A stretch of 64,000 nucleotides of DNA from Sphaerolaimus hirsutus (Eukaryota > Nematoda > Chromadorea > Monhysterida > Sphaerolaimidae): NCBI GenBank assembly GCA_964036195.1, contig OZ038452.1:24191785-24255784 (forward strand), read 5' to 3'. The notes beneath the pieces were generated by a model, which ran no database searches, was not told the origin of the DNA, and saw nothing but the letters and a program-made list of their open reading frames with translations. The stretch's first letter is position 1. Each line of letters opens with the position of its first letter. Made by a program: the position numbers and the translations under genes. Shown piece by piece: positions 57,301 to 64,000 of the stretch.

Positions 57301-58458
57301 ATCAAACAATCAGTTTACATCTAAATTTTACACAATGGGTAAAAGGTGCTACAGTATGTCTGTCACAGTGTGCAAAGTTACACTGTCATGGCAACATCAG
57401 TTTACATCTACTTTTTACATAAGTGGTGAAAAGAGCAACAGTAGTTCACGTTGCGCAAAATTTCAGGAAAGTGTACAGTGAGGTATTTCTGATTGAGTGT
57501 GTAATGCCGGAAAGAGAACGTATACAAATAAAGAAAAAATGACAAACCATTTTTTTCTCTTTCAATTGCAGCCTTTTCTGGTCTCTGCGCCGCTTCCCCC
57601 CGATTCTGTCATTTTCCAACTTTCTCAGCCTTCTTTGCTCCTCCATCGACAATTTCTGCTGGCGCGCTCTATCCTCCTCGCGCGCTTTTTCCTGCTCCTC
57701 CAAACGGTCACCGTCAGCGGGGACTTCCGGCTCAGCCGGAGACTCCTGACTCGCGAACAAATCCTGAAAAGGAACATTGTGTAAACTTTTGACACGATGG
57801 AAAGAGAATTCCGCATGATTGAAACAAATGAAATGTGAGTTTATGAAAAAGCACAGAAGTTTGCTAAATTAGAGCTGAATTTAGACAAATTTCAAATAAA
57901 GAATATAATGTATGTGTAGAAAAAGTTCAGAAACCTGTACAAATATAAGTAGCAAACCTGCGACAAAACCCTGCCAAACAAATGTGCAAGGTAATCGTCC
58001 GGCACAATCACGCGCTGCTGCTCGGAAATGTCGCGCTGAGAAGTCTGCGCGGCCTGCCCTCTGGTGCGCATGTTTGTGCCTCGGCCGCGCACGGGCGGTC
58101 CAGTCGGAACGGTCTGAAGTGGGGCAAACGATTTGTAAACATTGCTTGGCTTATCTTGGATTGTAAACATTCGCGTTGGCTTGTAAACATTCGCAAATTG
58201 TAGATAAATTGGCAGATGTCCAAAACACACTTGTACTCAAACAAAAATGATAACTAGAAAATGCATGAAACAAAATGGTAAGATAACCAAAGAAATCGGA
58301 TCAGTAACCTGTTCTGGCGGCTGGCTCTCAGTTTTCTGCTTTGGCGGCCATCCACGTTTGTTTCCATTTTTGCCTTTGCCGCCATCCAAAGTAGTTTCCG
58401 CGGTCGCGGCAACGTTTTGCGATCTGCCGCGCACCATACCGCCCAAAGTTCGGACCAT
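45382..58458 (-). CDS. large low-complexity, coiled-coil protein gene (about 31 exons, roughly 1,460 aa), divergent from a Harbinger transposase
   Basis: Exons, 5' to 3': 58309-58458, 57958-58113, 57548-57763, 56926-57276, 56700-56834, 56420-56509, 55472-55544, 55258-55403, 54535-54699, 53225-53269, 51375-51500, 50933-51085, 50697-50858, 50459-50584, 50150-50265, 50020-50080, 49177-49209, 48767-48909, 48597-48691, 48326-48517, 47957-48243, 47636-47782, 47391-47567, 47074-47247, 46892-46987, 46390-46670, 46217-46315, 46022-46138, 45871-45945, 45674-45814, 45382-45429. Introns are GT-AG and about 26 of 30 are phase 0. Seen: an AT-hook-like KRGWPPK near the start, a basic coiled coil (exon 3), Pro/Ala-rich segments (exons 4, 9), charged helices (exons 11-13), and a Trp-spaced helical region (exons 15-18) faintly like Myb/MADF DNA-binding folds. 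I recognise no domain with certainty. Exons 18, 20 and 26 each need a one-base frame change, and the exon 14 donor is uncertain. It may be the transposon's partner gene or a host gene. Confidence 0.72.
49240..49970. repeat. ATCGAATATCGATATCG satellite-bearing element in an intron of the large gene
   Basis: Two tracts (49240-49410 and 49818-49965) consist almost only of ATCGAATATCGATAT words, separated by about 400 bp of unique AT-rich sequence. The left side begins GGTTCAAACGATATATCG, matching the GGTTCAAACG start of the element at 40529. It lies in the intron upstream of the 33-nt exon at 49177-49209. Confidence 0.7.
51600..53200. repeat. tandem array of about five units with CCGATCCC minisatellites
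   Basis: Each unit carries GTGTGTATATAGT, TGCTTGAAACATGAAAGATG, GGGTTCAAGCAAATCA, then a (C)CCGATCCC tract of variable length. It continues with GTCAATCCACTTTGAACTGTA and a palindromic ACACTGTTTTTAACACAGTGTGTT. The longest minisatellite (about 52290-52530) exceeds 200 bp. The array fills the intron between exons at 53225-53269 and 51375-51500 of the large gene. ORFs of IPIPIP or GMGIGI type are artefacts. Confidence 0.8.
53335..54378 (+). CDS. nested three-exon gene inside an intron of the large gene (194 aa, C-terminal coiled coil)
   Basis: Exons 53335-53549, 53900-54020 and 54130-54378 join with GT-AG boundaries and exact phase (phase 2, then 0) to give 585 nt. Residues 1-72 are Ser/Gln/Pro-rich. 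Residues 73-112 are Thr/Ser-rich with a short acidic patch. Residues 113-194 form a helical, heptad-like domain starting MDELINFTKTTENN and ending PVNRYM. AATAAA lies at 54462-54467, just before the next antisense exon (54535). The gene sits wholly within the antisense intron 53270-54534. I recognise no family. The coiled coil suggests a partner for the coiled-coil-rich protein on the other strand, which is inference. Confidence 0.72.
54462..54467 (+). terminator. polyadenylation signal of the nested gene
   Basis: AATAAA 84 bp after the nested gene's stop codon. Confidence 0.55.
55600..56400. repeat. intronic tandem repeat of about 105-120 bp
   Basis: At least five diverged units contain TATATATGGAAC(C/A)CA..AGACATTTTTGATTCCAA followed by GAACAATTTT and GAAAAATGTGATTTTACA-like segments. 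They lie in the intron between exons 56420-56509 and 55472-55544 of the large gene. Confidence 0.6.
57000..57130 (-). repeat. internal tandem duplication in exon 4 of the large gene
   Basis: The peptide contains two adjacent near-identical blocks, SPTPTVCQDTATAEKAKP and STPTVGQDAAAAEKPKR. The DNA likewise repeats CTTCTCGGCTG...GTCTTGG. It looks like a recent in-frame 51-nt duplication. Confidence 0.7.
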
Positions 58459-58710
58459 TTTCGACGCGAAATCAATCGAACCGTCTATTTTTGACTTTTC
58501 CACAAAATTTTTGCTTTTTATTTCTTATCTTTGACAGATATGGATTTGTGACAAAAAAAAGTGACACGTCGTGATACAATTTTATGTTATTCATGGTTAC
58601 TTTTTTTAATCACATGTTTCATTTCTGGCTATATGCCAGAAATGTCTGGCATATGGCCAGAAATCTGAAATATCGATTTAAAAAAACTGTCCCCAAAAAA
58701 ACGTTTCAAA
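58459..58710. promoter_or_regulatory. shared divergent promoter region with a near-perfect hairpin
   Basis: The 252-bp spacer separates the start codons of the large gene (minus) and the transposase (plus). It contains an inverted repeat with arms 58622-58640 and 58645-58663 (18 of 19 pairs, 4-nt loop), core TTTCTGGC-ATATGCCAGA. Each arm is itself nearly palindromic, so CTGGC/GCCAG occurs four times. This could be a transposase or partner binding site. I see no strong TATA box. Confidence 0.55.
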
Positions 58711-60977
58711 ATGGCGCACGATGAATCCGTTTTGGGACAAATGCAAAGAATGAACGAAGCGCTAGAGCGGAATTTGGATGGAACTGCGCCACTAACGCAC
58801 AATCAGAAGAGACAAATATTAGCCGCTTTTTTGGCAGTCGGGAACACGTTGTTTTCGTATGATGTGGACACTGACGACGAAGAACAAGAGCAGGAACAGC
58901 AGAATGCCGCGCAAGAACAGGGTGATCAGGGCAGGAAAAAGTACATGACACCGTATTTACTAGAAAGGGTGCGCTCCAGGGGCAATTACTGGCGAGCTGT
59001 TATTGCCTGCAAGAACACCGATCCAGCATGGTTTTACAAACTGTGCAGGGTTCGTTGTTTCACAATTTCTGTTATTTACGTAAAATATACAAACGTATAT
59101 AACATCACTTACTGTGTTGTGACATTTTCATGTTATTGTTTACAAAGTCACATTTACAACAACATTGCAATCAAACAGTAAACTGATACGTATGAATGAA
59201 CTCAGTTTACCGATAACGTTCACAATGATTACAAATTAATTACAGCTGTGGCCAACTGAATTCGAACAGCTGCACGCGATGCTTACAGCTGTCGACCCTG
59301 AAACTGGTGAACAGTACCTGAGAACACAAGATGAAAGAAGACACATCGCTGTAGTGACAACAGAAATGCGACTGTTTTACTTTCTGTATACATGCGCAAA
59401 CGGCCGGGAAGTTGAAGATTGTGCCGGCCAGTCACAGGTGATACCATTTTGCATGCTTTTAGATTGCTTTATAGTTCATTGTATTTTGGAAAAACATTTA
59501 CAGATTTCCGGCGCTACGATTAGAACGATTATTGACAAAGTGTCCACTGGAATAGTTAAAGTTTTGAAGGACCACTTGAAACCTATGGGCAGTGATTTAG
59601 GGCAAATGAAAGATTTTGCGCAGCAATACTGGAAACTGTGGCAGATGCCGAACTGTGTGGGGAGTCTGGACAGCAAACACATCCGTATTCGCAAACCCGC
59701 TGGTAAGTACATTTTACGCATTTTACTTTTGCCCTCATGTGTGTTGTTTCCAGTAAACATACACATGGTGAGTCGTATGCAACGTCACGGTAAACTAAGG
59801 CATTTGCGACGCTTGCGACGCTGGCGACGCATTCGTCGCCTTCAATCAGAAATGGTCGCCAGTTTACCAAGGTTGCAAATTTTTTTGTGAAAACGTCGCT
59901 TTTCGTCGCATTTTGCGTCGCAAACGTCGCAAAATCGTAGCTTTTGCTTGAGTTTGACGGCAACCCCCACCGATTTCAAAGTAACTTCATTTGGGTCATG
60001 GGAATGTTGTGAAAATGATTTTTGGATGTACTTGTAGAGAAAAAAATTGCGCTTCTTCTGACGTACCTGGCTTCTCATAAAAGTTATCCAAAAAAAAGTT
60101 ATGATTTTTTTTTAAAAAGGGCCAAATTGCACGACGAAATGGCGACGGTCTGGCAACGGTCTGGCGACTGTAGAAAAATGACTAAATTCACAGTGATGGG
60201 CTACTGTGCAGTGAGGTGGAAATGTTTACAGTCACAAAAGTAAATGAAAAACACCTTGCAGAGGGTGGAACGAGGTACTGGTGCTACAAGGGCTTCTTGT
60301 CGATTATACTGTTCATCAGCGCCAGCGCGGATTTGAAAATTCAGTACGTGGACATCGGTATACCAGGGTCACAAGCAGATTGTGCTGTGCTGATCACGTC
60401 TGATTTTGGGCAGGATTTGATGTGAGTTTACATCCTTTTTGACATGTTCCAATGAGGTGCTATACATTTACACATGATAAAAGTGATACATTTACACAGA
60501 CATGGCAGAATGCTTATGGCGCCACCGTGCTTGCTGCCCGGTGCAGATGCCAACGAACCTGCAAATACCATTCCGAGTTATTTTGTGGGTGATCAAGCGT
60601 TCACGTTGCGCAAGTGGTGTATGGTGCCATATGCGCTGCATGCAGATGACAGCCAGCGACACTTCAACTATCGGTGTGTTTGAATATTGTGAAAGAAGCG
60701 TTGTTTGGTAAAACTGAAATCTAAATTTGACTGCAACTACTGCAGCTTATCCCGAGCTAGGCGCACTGTCGAATGCGTCTTTGGTATTTTGGCCAGCAGA
60801 TGGCGCATACTGATGACCTGTATCGCGATGGAACCGCCATGCGTACAAAGACTGGTTATGGCCTGTTGCCACCTGCACAATTGGCTGCGTGATATCCGCG
60901 GGGAAAGTGCTGCCAACCAATTTTATGAAAATGGCGATGAAAAACCACAAGAGGACCCGAACGACACTGTTGAGTGA
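58711..60977 (+). CDS. PIF/Harbinger DDE transposase, six exons, apparently intact (428 aa)
   Basis: Exons 58711-59049, 59246-59437, 59504-59702, 60262-60421, 60509-60673 and 60746-60977 join in phase at GT-AG sites (1,287 nt). The N-terminal third is helical with an acidic Glu/Gln stretch (about 50-70). The catalytic domain shows the first Asp in VGSLDSKHIRI (D233) and YKGFLSIILF followed by IPGSQADCAV (second Asp, D283). FVGDQAF, RHFNYR and RARRTVECVFGI follow, with the catalytic Glu at E361. These are the conserved blocks of the PIF/Harbinger family (HARBI1-like), which cuts and pastes DNA in the nucleus and usually needs a Myb-like partner. All three catalytic residues are present and no stop or frameshift is seen. 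It lies head to head with the large gene. Confidence 0.92.
59785..60175. repeat. GTCGC-word element inside transposase intron 3
   Basis: GCGACGCTTGCGACGC words at 59806-59840 and CGTCGC/GTCGCAAA words at 59890-59935, with GGCGACGGTCTGGC at 60138-60170, lie within the 559-bp intron 59703-60261. The design (ends packed with one short word) matches the other small elements of the window. Confidence 0.5.
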
Positions 60978-61129
60978 AATGTAAGTTTACCTTGCATATT
61001 CACTGTTACAATTCAACATCACATAAATTCATTGCCATACACAGCTGCAGTGGCGACAAGTGTATGATAACATGGATACAATCAATGCCCTGGGCTGTTA
61101 CGTTATGCGCTATATCCGAACAGATGTTG

Positions 61130-61135
61130 AATAAA
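61130..61135 (+). terminator. polyadenylation signal of the transposase gene
   Basis: AATAAA about 155 bp past the stop, with further AATAAA hexamers within the next 30 bp. Confidence 0.5.
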
Positions 61136-61178
61136 ATATATTTAAATAAATTCAATAAAGCTTATTTATTTTAATATA

Positions 61179-61526
61179 CCGTATATCCTCGAGTAAGATC
61201 CCCCCTTGAATAACTCTCCACCCTTGAATAACTCCCCCCTATGATGAATGGAGAAGATACTGCAACAAGTGAAAAAAATGAAGTACAAATGCAGTGCTGT
61301 GTATGAGACAAAAAATACAAAAGGATATTAGCCTACGCAGCGGAAGCAGGATGCACAGTGTGTATTTAACGCATTGTATACACACCTACCTATAATACCT
61401 GCAAGCTTTCCTGAAAGTTATGAAAAAATAACTCCCCCCTTGAATAACTCCCCGCCCTTGAATAACTCCCCTCAAAATCTCTGATGAAAAAATAGCTCCC
61501 CGGGGGACTTATTCGAGGATATACGG
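61179..61526. mobile_element. TA-flanked CCGTATATCCTCGA MITE
   Basis: The ends CCGTATATCCTCGAGTAAGA and CTTATTCGAGGATATACGG are flanked by TA. CTTTAATATA-like sequence resumes after it, matching the TTTTAATATA before it. The interior repeats CCTTGAATAACTCCCC words. Confidence 0.8.
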
Positions 61527-63718
61527 TAGCTTTAATATAAATTTTGCTAAAATGCCAGCATGTGCAGATGACGAGATGTAGCGCAAAATGCTATAGAATC
61601 TCGGTAAAGTTTGTAAGTGCACACCGATCACAGCAGCCACACAAAAACTGGGCTGGCTGACCAGTGAAGAGCATATTGTATTTCCTCGAAATACCCCCCC
61701 CCCTCAAAATGACCACTATGAATTAATAGACCCCCTCGGAATACCACACCCACAAATTGAGTATAAACAATGTAAATGACAAAACCTGCGGTTTGTTATC
61801 CACGCAATGCAGAACACACGTTCAAACGGGGGTGCACTGATACGAACATCTGCCCGTTACGCACATTTGCCCGTTTCCAGGAAGGGGACTTATTCGAGGA
61901 TTTGCGCTATGTGATGATGCATATGATTTCGCAACCGAAGCATTTAGTTATTGACCCTACGCTAACGCAACGGTCAACATAAACATAAAACTCCAAAACT
62001 GATGAATATGTTTCAAACACATTTGAGTTTACCGGAATGAAGGCTCCATAAACCACTGCCGATGGGAATAAAAAATATTCCTTATGCTTAACTCAAATGT
62101 TTCCTCGAAACTTGTATACCAGTTTTGAAAATTTCGATGTTCAACTAGTATAGATACAACGACTTCAGCATTCAATTACCCTACATCCTCGAATAAGACC
62201 CCAGGGGAGTAATTTTTTCGTCAGAGGTTTTTGAGGGGGGAGTCATTCAAGGGGAAATTCGAGGGGGGGAGTTACTTTTTCCTCAGAAAACTTGGACTTA
62301 CCGTATTACCTTGAATTATCCCACCTCAAAATGGGCTGGGGAAATAATAAACCCCCCATCGAAATACCCCCCGGAATGATGTAAATACATCATATATGTT
62401 ATGTACATGATGTATTTTTACTTTACATGTTATTTAAGACTAGTTTGTGTAGCTACCGCAAATCCTCGAATAAGACCCCCCTCAAATAACTCCCCCTGTT
62501 GGCGGGGTGAGGAAACCCCCCCCCTTGAATAACCCCCCCCTCTTAAAAAACTCCTCCCTCTGATGGAAAGAATACAATACAAAACTACAAAAGAATAATA
62601 GCCTATGGCAGCGACAGCAGATATAGTTGGCGGACGTAATGCTCTACAAACAGTCGCATGACGTCATATCATGCACGCTGTATCCAACCCGTGGAACTCT
62701 GTCTTGGTGACTGGTGCCTATGCATATACAGAACGAAACAATTCAATTGTCAAACCCCCGTCAAAGTGTAATTGAGTTTTTTGGCATGATGCCATCCAAG
62801 CGTCGTCTGGATGGACAGCATCTGAATAAATACAAAGCGGGAACGTTTTCCGAATTCAAAATTTCGAACCTAACAAATTCTCTTCAAAATGAATCGATAG
62901 CATGTAACTTTTCTAAACATGAATTAGATTAAACATAGGTAAACGTATAATCAAAATTTGCAACACCAATCGGCACAAAAATTGGAGTAAACGAGTGCGT
63001 AAAGAACAGCCCTTTTTTTTCCTTCTTACTATCTTTCTATTTTCTTTTTTACTATTTTCCTTTCTCGTTCGCTCTGTACAAGAAGTAAATATTTATAACT
63101 TTCCGATTCTGTAGAATGATATGTCTGTCGATTATACTTGAAAACAGTAGGGTTGGCTGGCATACATCTATTTTTTTCTTAATTCTGTTGTGAAAAATCC
63201 GTCCTTAAAATTTTCAGTTTGACACAGATATTTGACTTTGAAAAAAAGGTACGTAACTCCTATCTGTTTGTAGAGTATCGTGTCTGCCAAGTATACATAA
63301 TGTGTATGCAGTGTATACACATTGTTTTGTTGTTGGACAGTGAAATACCCGAATTACACAAGTTTACATACTGCATCTATACAATGAATTAAGTCCAAGT
63401 TTCCTGAGGAAATAATAACTCCCCCCCTCGAATAACTCCCCCCTTGAATAACCCCCTCCTCCAAAACTTCTGACGAAAAAATAACTCCCCTGGGGTCTTA
63501 TTCGAGGATTCCGGGTATCTACGTTTTTATGTCCAAATTCCTATTTGGACACATTTATTTCCTGTTTTGGGTACGCAAATGCCTACTATGTACTACGATC
63601 CTTACGAAAATTTCTGACCAAATAATAAAACCCCCCTCAAATTTTGCTGGCGAAATAAACCCCCATGGGGGTATTTCGAGGTAATACGGCAATTCACTGT
63701 GTGGTGCAGTCTGTCAAC
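61527..63718. other. MITE debris, no gene recognised
   Basis: Broken copies of the CCTCGAATAA/CCCCTTGAATAACTCC families lie at about 61680-61900, 62180-62300, 62305-62380, 62458-62560, 63400-63516 and 63600-63690. A 72-codon ORF at 62714-62932 has no recognisable motif and is not accepted as a gene. Confidence 0.5.
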
Positions 63719-63808
63719 TAGTGATGGAAAAGCGCCAGGAAAAATGGCGCCATTCAAAATAATGGCGCCGGGCGCCAAGAAAAATGGCGCCAACGATAAA
63801 AGTCACTA
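63719..63808. mobile_element. GGCGCC hAT-type MITE, minimal copy
   Basis: A 90-bp element with ends TAGTGATGGAAAAGCGCC and GATAAAAGTCACTA. Inside are AAAATGGCGCC words. The 8-bp flanks do not match. Confidence 0.6.
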
Positions 63809-64000
63809 TTTTAGCACGTATATCATAACAGAAGCTTTTTTAGAAGAGAAATATGACTACCCAATATGACCAAATACCAAATACTTAACCCCCTTCGAAA
63901 TACCCCAAGCTCTGAGCGAGCTGGGGAAAAATAACCCCCACTCGACACCCACCCCCATCTGAAATAAGGTACATCATGTTTGCAATGAACATGATGTTTT
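63809..64000. repeat. partial CCGTATTTC-family MITE at the window edge
   Basis: CCCCCTTCGAAATACCCCAAGC, TCTGAGCGAGCTGGGG and CATCTGAAATAAG are words of the CCTCGAAATA family. The copy runs off the window. Confidence 0.5.

Noticed and set aside
44990..61176. AACGTAACA near 45053 and its complement near 61100 as terminal repeats of the Harbinger element
   Set aside because: Nine bases only, with no extension, no 3-bp duplication and no expected terminal pattern.
62714..62932. 72-codon ORF near the right edge
   Set aside because: No domain, splice context or neighbour supports it.

Overview
This is a window of a repeat-laden metazoan genome, most likely an invertebrate. It has short GC-richer exons with GT-AG introns, a class A GPCR, a Ty3/gypsy LTR retrotransposon, an intron-containing PIF/Harbinger transposase, and a very heavy load of non-autonomous DNA transposons. 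I cannot name the species. Nothing looks prokaryotic or organellar.

Layout. At 5.1-18.7 kb on the minus strand lies a class A (rhodopsin-like) GPCR, from which I recovered eight in-phase exons. Its last intron holds a complete, young Ty3/gypsy element (5669-14509; 456-bp LTRs differing at two bases). Its first recognised intron coincides almost exactly with a small terminal-inverted-repeat transposon. From 18.7 to 45 kb I see no convincing gene, only stacked MITEs and foldback elements plus two weak exon-like stretches near 28.6 and 29.5 kb. Several hAT-type elements have perfect 8-bp target-site duplications (TSDs), namely ATCCCAAG, GTTATAGA, ATCACGAT, CGCGCAAT, GCACACTG and CTCTTGGG. Two further families sit in TA targets and begin CCGTATTTC.

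At 45.4-61.0 kb lies the most unusual locus. An intact six-exon PIF/Harbinger DDE transposase (58711-60977, plus; reconstructed length 428 aa) stands head to head, across a roughly 250-bp spacer with a near-perfect hairpin, with a minus-strand gene of about 31 small exons. That gene encodes a low-complexity, coiled-coil-rich protein of roughly 1,460 aa. One of its introns carries a complete three-exon plus-strand gene (194 aa, C-terminal coiled coil) with its own polyadenylation signal. I read this as a possible three-gene Harbinger-type transposon, larger and more intron-rich than the usual transposase plus Myb-like pair. Terminal repeats were not found by eye, so the boundaries are open, and the large gene carries three apparent frameshifts. 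From 61 to 64 kb only MITE debris is visible.

A recurring theme is that the interior of each small transposon family is built from reiterations of one short, often palindromic word: GGCGCC, ATCGATAT, CCGATCCC, AAACGTAAA, CATAATCCAAG, TGTAAAATGTCA, CCCCTCGAAATA or GTCGC. Most long ORFs outside the genes named here are translations of these words and were discarded.
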